Source: an uncultured Oscillibacter sp. | GTDB lineage: Bacteria > Bacillota > Clostridia > Oscillospirales > Oscillospiraceae | Direction: 5' to 3' | Assembly (NCBI GenBank): GCA_910578935.1 | Contig: CAJTSM010000014.1 | Location: forward strand, 6,381-70,380 | DNA: 64,000 bases | In this document: positions 1-7,210 of the stretch, one piece after another | Numbering within the stretch: the first letter of the stretch is position 1 | Layout: each line of letters opens with the position of its first letter | The notes under the pieces: model-generated | What the model saw: the letters and a program-made list of their open reading frames with translations, nothing else | The model's database searches: none | Told to the model about the DNA's origin: nothing | Program-made: the position numbers and the translations under genes

Positions 1-150
1 GACAAAGATGACAATGACCAAAAGCCGCAGGGTGTAGAAGACGATGAAGGAGCTCTTGTGCTCCCGTAATTCCTTTGCCATGGCCTGGCGGAAGTTCTTT
101 TTTTCCCGCCGTTTTGCCCGTTTTTGATCTTGCTTGCTGAGCTTGGACAT
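1..150 (-). CDS. N-terminal 50 residues of a membrane protein (runs off the window)
   Basis: The reading frame starts at the ATG whose complement is at 148-150, preceded by a strong AGGAGGT-like site at 155-160, and is open to base 1. The first 35 or so residues are very basic (KQDQKRAKRREKK, then AKELREHKSS), followed by the start of a hydrophobic segment (FIVFYTLRLLVIVIFV). This looks like a cytoplasmic basic tail leading into a first membrane helix. I recognise similar N-termini in uncharacterised Clostridia membrane proteins but cannot assign a function. The rest lies outside the window. Confidence 0.7.
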   Translation of the reverse strand, partial: MSKLSKQDQKRAKRREKKNFRQAMAKELREHKSSFIVFYTLRLLVIVIFV

Positions 151-226
151 GGGGACCTCCTTTTTTTCAGCCCGCGCGGGCTGGTGGCGTCTTAGGGGGA
201 TACCTGACGATTTTATACAATTATAC

Positions 227-255
227 AATATAGCACAATTTTTGGGAATTGACAA
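227..255 (-). promoter_or_regulatory. Sigma-A-type promoter for the partial membrane protein
   Basis: Read on the minus strand there is TTGTCA (250-255), a 17-base spacer and TATATT (227-232), pointing toward the gene that starts at 150. Confidence 0.6.
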
Positions 256-289
256 GATAGTCGGTGTGCGCGCCCTTGCGGGCGGGGCG

Positions 290-960
290 GGATTGCAGCT
301 AGATGCTAGCTGGTCCAATGCACCTCCCATGTCGTCGGGGCGAAATCCGTTCCGCTCCGCAGCCGCCTGGCGGCGACGGCTTCGCTGCACTCCTTTGCCC
401 TTCCTCTCCCCACCGCGCAGGGCGCGGCGGGGGCCCCGTTTTCCTTTCAGAAGGAAACGAGACTGCGTCCTAAGACGCGTGTCGGAGTCTAACCGCCGCA
501 AAGCGGCGGCTCTTAGGCTGTAGACGAATGCGCCGTGCACGGTGGAAGAGAGAAAACGGGGGCGCGCAGGCAGTGCCGACCGTTTCACGAATATCTTCTG
601 CCCGCGGCGTAGATTGAGCGGGGGTTTTGGTGGTCGATGCAAGGCCTGTTCTTCCGTCCTCGCTGCCGCTAACCTGGCGCTCCCGGAAGCCGTAGTGTAT
701 ACCGCCTCCTCTTTCAGTCAGTGCCCGCCAGGGCAGCGGCGGCGGAAAGAGGAGTAAGTCGATTCGACAAGCACCAAACCCCCGCTTGCACTACGCCGCG
801 GGCAGGGACATGCGTACCAAACAGTCGGCACCTCTTCCGCGCCCCCGTAAACGCCTCCCCTTGTTTTTCTCTTTTGGGCCGTGCAATGAACCAGCCCTCA
901 AAGGGCTGTTGACTCCCCCGCCCGCAAGGGCGAGTACAATTCCCCCTTACGGGGGGAAAA
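290..960. repeat. Gene-free mosaic of GC-rich dispersed intergenic repeats
   Basis: No convincing gene lies between 256 and 1006. The stretch is built from blocks that recur elsewhere in the window. 340-425 resembles 16530-16645, and also 38335-38430 in reverse complement. 595-680 is the reverse complement of about 16310-16400, and 760-830 is a second related copy in the same direction as 16360-16430. 890-960 (a small AGCCCTCAAAGGGCT hairpin then TTGACTCCCCCGC) matches 16685-16760. Short open frames here have no coding character. These look like non-coding repeat units that have accumulated side by side. Confidence 0.6.
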
Positions 961-1006
961 GAAAAGCCCCCCTCTTTGCTAAAAGAAAAATATTTCCCAA
1001 ACCCCC

Positions 1007-1034
1007 TTGACATTTTCTGAAAATGTGCTATTGT
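1007..1034 (+). promoter_or_regulatory. Promoter of the GntR-ABC operon
   Basis: TTGACA at 1007-1012, a 16-base spacer and TATTGT at 1029-1034 with an extended TGC just upstream. It sits 45 bases before the gntR start and its -10 lies inside the left arm of the inverted repeat at 1024-1059. Confidence 0.65.
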
Positions 1035-1059
1035 ATTAATTACATAAGACAATGGCACA
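1024..1059. promoter_or_regulatory. Probable operator of the YtrA-like regulator
   Basis: An inverted repeat with 11-base arms, TGTGCTATTGT (1024-1034) and ACAATGGCACA (1049-1059), has one mismatch and a 14-base centre. It overlaps the -10 box and ends 20 bases before the regulator's start, as expected for an autorepressor binding site. Binding by the neighbouring GntR protein is inferred. Confidence 0.55.
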
Positions 1060-1078
1060 CAAACAGGAGGTGCGCACC

Positions 1079-1465
1079 ATGCAATGGCAGTTTTCCAACG
1101 ACGCCCCGATCTATACCCAGCTGATCCAGCAGGTGAAAGTGGGCATCGTCACCGGCGCGTTTCCCCCGGGGGAGCGATTGCCCTCCGTGCGGGATATGGC
1201 CACGGAGGCCGGGGTGAACCCCAACACCATGCAGCGGGCTCTGGCGGAGCTGGAGCGGGACGGACTGGTATACAGCCAGCGGACCGCGGGAAGATTTGTG
1301 ACGGAGGACAACGCGATGATCAATACGGCGAAGCGGAGCCTGGCCGAGAGGCATGTAAAGACGTTTTTGGAGGCCATGCTCCGGCTGGGCTTCCGGAAGG
1401 AGGAGATCATTGAACTGATCTCGAAGGAATTGGGAGAGGAGGAAGCGGACCATGCCAGTGCTTGA
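1079..1465 (+). CDS. GntR family transcriptional regulator, YtrA subfamily
   Basis: A 128-residue protein with an N-terminal winged helix-turn-helix (about residues 10-75: 'IYTQLIQQVKVGIVTGAFPPG', 'LPSVRDMATEAGVNPNTMQRAL', 'GLVYSQRTAGRFV') and a short helical tail instead of a ligand-binding domain, which is typical of the YtrA group. The ATG at 1079 is chosen because AGGAGG at 1065-1070 is correctly spaced; an in-frame ATG at 1052 has no ribosome site and lies in the operator. It overlaps the next gene by 14 bases. YtrA proteins usually repress their own operon and an adjacent ABC exporter, often in response to cell-wall stress; the inverted repeat upstream supports autoregulation. Confidence 0.9.
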   Translation: MQWQFSNDAPIYTQLIQQVKVGIVTGAFPPGERLPSVRDMATEAGVNPNTMQRALAELERDGLVYSQRTAGRFVTEDNAMINTAKRSLAERHVKTFLEAMLRLGFRKEEIIELISKELGEEEADHASA

Positions 1466-2147
1466 GTGCAAGGGGCTGACCAAGCGGTTCGGGAGGACCA
1501 CGGCCCTGGATGAGGTGAGCCTGACCATTGAGCCGGGCCGCATCGTGGGCCTGCTGGGTCCCAACGGCAGCGGCAAGACTACATTGATTAAATTGGCCAA
1601 CGGCCTGCTGACCCCCGACGGGGGCTACATCGCCGTCTGCGGCTCCGCCCCTGGGCGGGAGAGTCACGCTCTGGTGAGCTATCTTCCCGAGCGGACGGCC
1701 ATTCCCACCTGGATGACCGCCCGGCAGCTGCTGGACTTCTACGGGGACTTTTACCGGGACTTCCGCCGGGACGTGGCGGAGGAGATGCTGGACCACCTGG
1801 GCATCCGGCCCGCCCAGGCCGTAAAGCAGATGTCCAAGGGCACCCGGGAGAAGGTCCAGCTCATCATGGTCATGAGCCGGGCGGCGAAGCTGTATTTGCT
1901 GGATGAGCCCATCGGCGGTGTGGACCCCGCCACTCGGGATTACATTCTCTCCACCATCATCGGCAACTATAACCCCGAGGCGGCGGTGGTCATCTCCACC
2001 CACCTGATCTCCGACGTGGAGAAGGTGCTGGACGAGGTCATTTTCATCAACCAGGGCCAGATTATGCTCCAATCCACCGTAGACGACATCCGGGAGGAGA
2101 AGGGCATGAGCGTGGACGCGCTGTTCCGGGAGGTGTTCAAATGCTGA
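1452..2147 (+). CDS. ABC transporter ATP-binding protein (YtrB-like)
   Basis: A 231-residue ATPase of the ABC exporter type. The Walker A is GPNGSGKTT (about residues 36-44), the Q-loop region follows, the signature is the divergent 'MSKGTREK', the Walker B is 'LYLLDEPIGGVD', and the switch histidine is in 'STHLISD'. The start overlaps the gntR end and the stop overlaps the next start, so the three genes are translationally coupled. It would energise the permease encoded next. The exported substrate is not evident from sequence; relatives are tied to cell-envelope stress. Confidence 0.9.
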   Translation: MPVLECKGLTKRFGRTTALDEVSLTIEPGRIVGLLGPNGSGKTTLIKLANGLLTPDGGYIAVCGSAPGRESHALVSYLPERTAIPTWMTARQLLDFYGDFYRDFRRDVAEEMLDHLGIRPAQAVKQMSKGTREKVQLIMVMSRAAKLYLLDEPIGGVDPATRDYILSTIIGNYNPEAAVVISTHLISDVEKVLDEVIFINQGQIMLQSTVDDIREEKGMSVDALFREVFKC

Positions 2148-2956
2148 GGAAATTATTGAAGCACGAGTTCCGGGCCACCGGGCGGGTCATGCTGCCCATG
2201 TATCTCATCCTGCTGGTCACTGCCCTGGGCTCCAACCTGGCGGGCCGGGGGATGCTGGACGGGCGGTCCGACGTTTTAAGAATCCTGGGCGTTTTGATTG
2301 TCACGGCCTTCGGCCTCACCATTTTCGGGGTCCTCCTGCTGTCCTTTGTGCTGATGATCCAGCGGTTCTACAAGAACCTTCTCCAGGACGAGGGCTATCT
2401 GATGTTCACCCTGCCCGTGTCCGTCCACCAGCACATCTGGTCGAAGCTCATCGTTTCCGTGGTCTGGTTTGCCGCCACGATTTTAGCCATCATTGCGGCG
2501 AGCCTGGTGGTGGCCTACCAGGGAGGCTTCCTGCGGGAGTTCTTCGACATCCTGCGCTGGTTCTTCGAGGGTCTCCAAAAGCTGAAAATCAGCGAGGCCC
2601 TCAACGGCACCGTGTACCTGGTGGAATTCGCCGTTTTGATGTTCCTGGCCATGGCGGTGTTCTCCCTCCAGTTCTACGCCGCCCTGGCGGCGGGGCACAG
2701 CCGGGCCAATCACAAAATGGTCTGGTCCGTGGTGTGGTTCTTCGGCTTCCAGTTTGCCCTGCAATTCCTGGGCTCCCTGCTGTTCATCACCCTGGACCGG
2801 CTGCACATTCCCTTCCCCTTCCATCTGGAGATCCAGTCCGCCACCGTGGCGATTCACATGGGTCTGCTGCTGGCCATTGGGTGCGTGGTGGTCTACGGCG
2901 CGATTTTTTACGCCGTCACCACATTCTTCTTGAAAAAGCACCTGAACCTGGAGTAA
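2141..2956 (+). CDS. ABC-2 type transporter permease subunit
   Basis: A 271-residue integral membrane protein with about six hydrophobic segments (roughly residues 18-36, 50-75, 100-130, 155-180, 195-220, 240-262) and no catalytic motif. It follows the ATPase with a 7-base overlap, so the two very likely form one exporter. The C-terminus ends in a basic cytoplasmic tail (LKKHLNLE). Loops are short, which argues against a lantibiotic-processing exporter. Confidence 0.85.
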   Translation: MLRKLLKHEFRATGRVMLPMYLILLVTALGSNLAGRGMLDGRSDVLRILGVLIVTAFGLTIFGVLLLSFVLMIQRFYKNLLQDEGYLMFTLPVSVHQHIWSKLIVSVVWFAATILAIIAASLVVAYQGGFLREFFDILRWFFEGLQKLKISEALNGTVYLVEFAVLMFLAMAVFSLQFYAALAAGHSRANHKMVWSVVWFFGFQFALQFLGSLLFITLDRLHIPFPFHLEIQSATVAIHMGLLLAIGCVVVYGAIFYAVTTFFLKKHLNLE

Positions 2957-2964
2957 ACTAGATT

Positions 2965-2985
2965 CCATAATGCCAACCATTATGG
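2965..2985 (+). promoter_or_regulatory. Inverted repeat overlapping a ribosome site
   Basis: CCATAATG (2965-2972) and CATTATGG (2978-2985) are perfect 8-base arms around a 5-base centre. The right arm runs into the GGAGGAA ribosome site of the gene starting at 2995, so an RNA hairpin here would partly hide it. It could also be a DNA-binding site. Confidence 0.5.
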
Positions 2986-2994
2986 AGGAACCCT

Positions 2995-3480
2995 ATGCTG
3001 TTCTCAGAGAGCTTTTTAGAAACCGTATCCGGCGAGCTGCTGATGACCTTCCTGGTGGCCATGGTCCCGGTGATTGAGCTCCGGGGGGCCATCCCGGCGG
3101 GCGTCGCCGCGGGGCTGCCCCCGGTCCTGGCCTGTATCGCCGCTATCGCCGGAAATCTGGTGCCCGCCCCCTTCATCATCGTGTTGGGGCGGCGTGTGGC
3201 AAACTGGCTCCGTGGCACCCGCTTCTTCGGCCCCAAAATTGTCTGGTTGGAGCGCCGGGCCCATCTCAAGGGCCGGCTGGTGCGAAAGTACCGCCTGGCG
3301 GGGCTGGTGATTCTGGTGGGCATCCCCCTGCCGGGGACCGGAGCCTGGACCGGAGCGCTGGTGGCCTCCGTGCTGGATATCCGCATGCGCCACGCCCTGC
3401 CCGCTATCTTCCTGGGGCTGGTCATCGCGGCGGGGATTACCACGGCCATTACGCTGGGGGTATTTAACCTGCTGATTTGA
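2995..3480 (+). CDS. Small multidrug export family protein (COG2426)
   Basis: A 161-residue membrane protein with about four hydrophobic segments. The N-terminal pattern 'MVPVIELRGAIPAGVAAGLPP' is characteristic of PF06695, named after a small multidrug exporter although its function is poorly proven. A second conserved block, 'VILVGIPLPGTGAWTGAL', is present around residues 100-118. Start choice follows GGAGGAA at 2984-2990. It lies 38 bases after the ABC permease and 18 bases before the lipoprotein gene, so all may be cotranscribed. Confidence 0.85.
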   Translation: MLFSESFLETVSGELLMTFLVAMVPVIELRGAIPAGVAAGLPPVLACIAAIAGNLVPAPFIIVLGRRVANWLRGTRFFGPKIVWLERRAHLKGRLVRKYRLAGLVILVGIPLPGTGAWTGALVASVLDIRMRHALPAIFLGLVIAAGITTAITLGVFNLLI

Positions 3481-3498
3481 TATGCGAAGGAGTACATG

Positions 3499-4098
3499 AT
3501 GAAACGATTTGCGATACTGTGCGCCCTGGTCCTGTCGGTGGCGCTGCTGTCCGGCTGTATGCCCGCCGTTGTGATTACCTCCCCCAGGGACGAGGAGTTC
3601 CAGAGGGACTGGGCGGACTCCATAGACGAGTCCGCCGAGGACTGGGCCGAGGACTTTGAGGACGCCTGGGACGGCTTCTGGAACGACCAGGACGAGGAGG
3701 GCGTTGAAAAGGACCACTATTGGAGAATCCTGGACGCTGAGAGCCAGGAGCTGGGGACCGTCACGGACCCGGAACAGGTCGATGCCATAGACGACCTCCT
3801 CAGCACCGACAGCCATCAGGGAACCCGCATGGCCGAGGACCCCGGCGACCCGGCTTACAGTTACGTCTACTGCCAGCAGGAAACCCTGAAGGCTGGGCAG
3901 AAGGAGGAGGAGGACCGGGCGTACGAGGAACTGGTTCGCTTCACCGTCTCGGAGTCGGAAGACGTGATGACCATGGTGATTCTGGAGGATCTGCCCTCTC
4001 TGCTGAACGTGGACCTGGGGGAACTGCTGACCTTCACCTTCACCGTTCCGGCGGGGACGGCGGAGGCCCTGCGGGACCCGGGACAGTTTTTGGAATAA
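3499..4098 (+). CDS. Predicted lipoprotein of unknown function
   Basis: About 199 residues. A lipoprotein signal peptide is clear: basic start, hydrophobic core (FAILCALVLSVALL) and the lipobox LSGC with the cysteine near residue 19. The mature part is strongly acidic ('ESAEDWAEDFEDAWDGF', 'DQDEEGVEKD') and seems to hold one small alpha/beta domain ('HYWRILDAESQELGTVTDPEQVDAIDDLL'). The second of two adjacent ATGs is chosen because AAGGAG at 3487-3492 is only 3 bases from the first. I do not recognise a family. A strong terminator follows. Confidence 0.75.
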   Translation: MKRFAILCALVLSVALLSGCMPAVVITSPRDEEFQRDWADSIDESAEDWAEDFEDAWDGFWNDQDEEGVEKDHYWRILDAESQELGTVTDPEQVDAIDDLLSTDSHQGTRMAEDPGDPAYSYVYCQQETLKAGQKEEEDRAYEELVRFTVSESEDVMTMVILEDLPSLLNVDLGELLTFTFTVPAGTAEALRDPGQFLE

Positions 4099-4103
4099 TG
4101 CAC

Positions 4104-4130
4104 AGGGGCGCGCTTGACCGGCGCGCCCCT
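4104..4130 (+). terminator. Rho-independent terminator
   Basis: AGGGGCGCGC and GCGCGCCCCT arms with a 7-base loop, just after the lipoprotein stop, followed by CTTAT. Confidence 0.75.
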
Positions 4131-4148
4131 CTTATGCCTGTCAAACCC

Positions 4149-4177
4149 TTGACAAACCGGGAAATTTGGGGTAGATT
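4149..4177 (+). promoter_or_regulatory. Promoter of the flavodiiron gene
   Basis: TTGACA (4149-4154), 17 bases, TAGATT (4172-4177), about 44 bases ahead of the start at 4221. Confidence 0.55.
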
Positions 4178-4220
4178 AACCTTGCAAAAGCGATAACCTA
4201 TATGAAGGAGGACAAGCGTT

Positions 4221-5426
4221 ATGCATAACGTGCGCAATATTACATCCGACATCCTGCTCATCGGCGGGTCCGACCGGCGGCTCAGCCTGTTTGAGAATGT
4301 GTTCCCCGTTCCCCGGGGCGTCAGCTACAACGCCTACTTAGTGCGGGACGAAAAGACCGTCCTGCTGGACACGGCGGACAGCGCTGTGGGCGCCCACTTT
4401 TATGAGAACCTGGACCACGCCCTGGAGGGCCGGTCCCTGGACTATGTCATCATCAACCACATGGAGCCGGACCACTGCTCCACCCTGGGGGCGGTGCTCC
4501 GCACCCACCCTGAGGCTCAGGTAGTGGCCAGCGCCAAGGCCATCTCCATGATTGGCCAGTTCTTTGACGCCGACGTCACGGACCGCTGCATGACGGTGAA
4601 GGAGGGGGATACCCTCTCCACCGGGCGGCATACCTTCACCTTTGTCATGGCCCCCATGGTTCACTGGCCGGAGGTTATGGTGACCTATGACACCACGGAC
4701 AAGGTTCTCTTCTCCGCCGACGCCTTCGGTACCTTCGGCGCGCTGAACGGGAACATCTTTGCCGACGAGGTGAATTTTGAAGCCGAGTGGCTCCCCGACG
4801 CCCGGCGGTACTATACCAATATCGTGGGCAAGTACGGCGCCCAGGTCCAGACCCTGCTGAAAAAGGCGGCGGGATTGGATATTCAAACCCTCTGTCCCCT
4901 CCACGGCCCCATCTGGCGGAAGGACATCGCGTGGTTCGTGGAGAAGTACCAGCGCTGGAGCAGCTACACCCCGGAGGACAAAACCGCCGCCATCTTCTGC
5001 GGTTCCATCTACGGCAACACGGAGAACGCCGCCGAAATTCTGGCGGCCCGGCTGGCGGACAAAGGCGTGCGGGATGTGCGGCTCTACGACGTGTCCCACA
5101 CCCATGTCTCCGAGCTGGTGGCCGAGGCCTTCCGGTGCAGTCACCTGGTGTTTGCCTCCGCAACGTACAACGGGGAAATTTACACCCCCATGGAGAACTT
5201 CCTCCGGGACCTGAAATCCCACGGCCTGCGCAGCCGCACGGTGGGCCTCATTGAGAACGGCACCTGGGCCCCCGTATCCGGCAAGCAGATGACGGAGCTG
5301 CTGGGGGCCATGAAGGACATGACCGTGCTGGAGGGGACCGTCAGCCTGAAATCCTCCGTGAAGGAAGCGCAGCGGCAAGGGCTGGAAGCTCTGGCGGACG
5401 CCTTGACGGCGGAGATTTTGGCCTGA
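4221..5426 (+). CDS. Flavodiiron protein (FprA / rubredoxin:oxygen oxidoreductase type)
   Basis: A 401-residue cytoplasmic enzyme that reduces oxygen to water (and in some relatives NO to N2O) using electrons from rubredoxin or a similar donor, protecting anaerobes. The N-terminal metallo-beta-lactamase-like domain (about 1-250) has the di-iron ligands HMEPDH (near residue 80), the histidine of 'MVHWPEVM', the aspartate of 'SADAFGTFG' and the histidine of 'CPLHGPIW'. The C-terminal flavodoxin domain starts near 'IFCGSIYGNTENAAE' (about residue 255), the FMN phosphate loop. GAAGGAGG lies 9 bases before the ATG. It is a single-gene unit between two terminators. Confidence 0.95.
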   Translation: MHNVRNITSDILLIGGSDRRLSLFENVFPVPRGVSYNAYLVRDEKTVLLDTADSAVGAHFYENLDHALEGRSLDYVIINHMEPDHCSTLGAVLRTHPEAQVVASAKAISMIGQFFDADVTDRCMTVKEGDTLSTGRHTFTFVMAPMVHWPEVMVTYDTTDKVLFSADAFGTFGALNGNIFADEVNFEAEWLPDARRYYTNIVGKYGAQVQTLLKKAAGLDIQTLCPLHGPIWRKDIAWFVEKYQRWSSYTPEDKTAAIFCGSIYGNTENAAEILAARLADKGVRDVRLYDVSHTHVSELVAEAFRCSHLVFASATYNGEIYTPMENFLRDLKSHGLRSRTVGLIENGTWAPVSGKQMTELLGAMKDMTVLEGTVSLKSSVKEAQRQGLEALADALTAEILA

Positions 5427-5470
5427 GGGGGCTCTTTGAAAGCGGCGTGATTGAGCGAACGAACCAAGCA

Positions 5471-5503
5471 AAGCGCCGGGACACATCCGTCCCGGCGCTT
5501 TTG
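5471..5503. terminator. Bidirectional terminator between convergent genes
   Basis: AAGCGCCGGGAC (5471-5482) and GTCCCGGCGCTT (5489-5500) pair perfectly and are followed by TTTTGT on the plus strand. It serves the flavodiiron gene and, in reverse, the helicase. Confidence 0.8.
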
Positions 5504-5505
5504 TC

Positions 5506-6663
5506 TTATTCCATCACCGTCAGTTTTCCGTCGGCGCCAAATACTACCGGCACGATTTCGTTCCGGGTTTTTTGGGCAATATCGTCGATCCGCATCTTGG
5601 ACGGATAGTCTGCGATCAGGCTTACCGCCACACCTTGGCGTTTGGCCCGGCCGGTGCGGCCGATGCGGTGAACATAGTCCTGGTTTTCATCCGGCACGTC
5701 GCAGTTGAATACAATGTCCACGTCGTCCACGTCAATACCCCGGGCGGCCACATCGGTGGAAACAAAGACCCGGAGTTTCCCTTCTCGGAACAGGTTCATT
5801 ACCTGCTCCCTCCGCCGCTGGGGGATGTCCCCATGGATGCACTCCGCGTCGATGCCCCGCATTTGCAGGAACTTGCAGATGCGCTCCGTAGAACCCTTCG
5901 TGTTGCAAAAAGCCATGCAGCGGTCAAAACCCGTCTCCTCCAAAATTTTGGCGATGGCGTCTGCCTTTTCGTTCTGGGCCACGTCCATGCGGAACTGTTT
6001 GATGTCGGGCTTGTTCTGCTCATCCTCCCGGACGGTGACCTCCGCCGCGTCCCGCTGGTAGACCCAAGCGATGTCCATGACTTCCCGGGAGATGGTAGCG
6101 GAGAACAGGCCGAGATTTTTTCGCTTGTTCATCTTGTCCAAGAGGCGGGTCACATCGTGGATAAAGCCCATGTCCAGCATGCGGTCCGCCTCATCCAGAA
6201 CCACGGTCTGGGCGCTGTCTACCCGGACGGTCCGGCGCTTCATATGGTCGCTGAGACGCCCGGGCGTGGCGACGACGATTTGGGGCCGTTTTTTCAGCGC
6301 GTCGATTTGCTTCCCAATGGGCTGTCCCCCGTAGAGGCAGACGCAGCGGACGCCGGGGCGAAAGGCGGAGATGTCCCGCAGCTCGTCGGTGATCTGGATT
6401 GCCAGTTCCCGGGTGGGAGCCAGGATGACAGCTTGAACAGCGTCGTCCTCCGGGTTAATGTGTTCAATAATGGGAATGCCGTAAGCGAAGGTCTTGCCGG
6501 TGCCGGTGGGGGCCTTGGCGATGACGTCCTGCCATTCCATCATGGGAGGGATGCACCCTGCCTGGACAGGGGTGGTGAGCTCCAGCTCCCGCTTTTGGAT
6601 GGCCCTCATAATTTCCGGGGACAGCCCCAGACTGTCGAACCGGACGCCTTCTGTAAACTCCAT
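5506..6663 (-). CDS. DEAD-box ATP-dependent RNA helicase
   Basis: A minimal-core helicase of 385 residues that unwinds RNA duplexes, probably in ribosome assembly or mRNA turnover. Motifs in order: Q-motif region (FDSLGLSPEIMRAIQ), APTGTGKT, PTRELA, TPGR, DEAD (VVLDEADRMLDMGF), SAT, then the second RecA-like domain with 'VSTDVAARGIDV' and 'HRIGRTGR'. There is almost no C-terminal extension, so no extra RNA-binding domain. The ATG at 6663 follows GAGGAAATATT; an upstream in-frame ATG 18 bases earlier has no such site. RNase J, a common partner of DEAD-box helicases in Firmicutes degradosomes, is encoded 550 bases away. Confidence 0.95.
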   Translation of the reverse strand: MEFTEGVRFDSLGLSPEIMRAIQKRELELTTPVQAGCIPPMMEWQDVIAKAPTGTGKTFAYGIPIIEHINPEDDAVQAVILAPTRELAIQITDELRDISAFRPGVRCVCLYGGQPIGKQIDALKKRPQIVVATPGRLSDHMKRRTVRVDSAQTVVLDEADRMLDMGFIHDVTRLLDKMNKRKNLGLFSATISREVMDIAWVYQRDAAEVTVREDEQNKPDIKQFRMDVAQNEKADAIAKILEETGFDRCMAFCNTKGSTERICKFLQMRGIDAECIHGDIPQRRREQVMNLFREGKLRVFVSTDVAARGIDVDDVDIVFNCDVPDENQDYVHRIGRTGRAKRQGVAVSLIADYPSKMRIDDIAQKTRNEIVPVVFGADGKLTVME

Positions 6664-6723
6664 AATATTTCCTCTTTTCACGTAGTGGGACCTGTGATAA
6701 AATAACGTTGTTCGTTCTGGCTT

Positions 6724-6752
6724 ATTATACAGAAAAGGAAGCCGCTTGTAAA
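6724..6752 (-). promoter_or_regulatory. Promoter of the helicase gene
   Basis: On the minus strand TTTACA (6747-6752), 17 bases, TATAAT (6724-6729). A small CCGCTT...AAGCGG hairpin covers the -35. The remaining spacer to 6953 is AT-rich and holds no gene I can support. Confidence 0.7.
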
Positions 6753-6953
6753 GCGGTCTGGCCTTACAAGTCCGATGATTTTAGAGAAATTAAAACTATA
6801 ATCAACTGAAATCTATAGAATCCAACAAATTATACAAGGAAACCCGAAGAAATTGTAGTAAAATTGTGTGTTGTAAACCCAACAAGGCCCAATTTTTATG
6901 ATAAATTAAAATTGGAAGACGAAACGGGTAAAAGTCAATAGGGGGTGTCGAAC

Positions 6954-7169
6954 GTGGATGAGATGGAGTATGTACGTATTCTGCGTGATTTGCGCGAGGA
7001 CGCCGATAAAACACAGTCACAGATCGCCGAGGTCCTGGGAACATCCCAGACCATGTACGCACGCTACGAGCGGGGAGCAAATGAACTTCCCATCCACCAT
7101 CTGATCACATTGAGTAAGTATTACGGCGTCAGTACGGATTACCTGCTGGGGCTCAACAAGGAACGATGA
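6954..7169 (+). CDS. Small XRE-family helix-turn-helix regulator
   Basis: A 71-residue protein that is one HTH domain: 'LRDLREDADKTQSQIAEVLGTSQTMYARYERGANELPIHHLITLSKYYGVSTDYLLGL'. The final YGVSTDYLLG is typical of Clostridia XRE regulators. The GTG at 6954 is preferred because AGGGGG at 6940-6945 is 8 bases away; an upstream GTG at 6945 overlaps that site. It is probably a DNA-binding repressor; no adjacent target gene is obvious, and a strong terminator follows directly. Confidence 0.85.
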   Translation: MDEMEYVRILRDLREDADKTQSQIAEVLGTSQTMYARYERGANELPIHHLITLSKYYGVSTDYLLGLNKER

Positions 7170-7170
7170 A

Positions 7171-7205
7171 ACACGGACAGGAAGGCCTCCTGTCCGTGTT
7201 TTTTG
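7171..7205 (+). terminator. Rho-independent terminator
   Basis: ACACGGACAGGA (7171-7182) and TCCTGTCCGTGT (7188-7199) form a perfect 12-bp stem followed by a T-run. It begins two bases after the XRE stop codon and separates it from the convergent RNase J gene. Confidence 0.9.
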
Positions 7206-7210
7206 TTTTG

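Noticed and set aside
134..757. Short open frames in the first kilobase
   Set aside because: They lie in a mosaic of dispersed repeats, are Arg/Pro/Ala-rich and have no ribosome sites.
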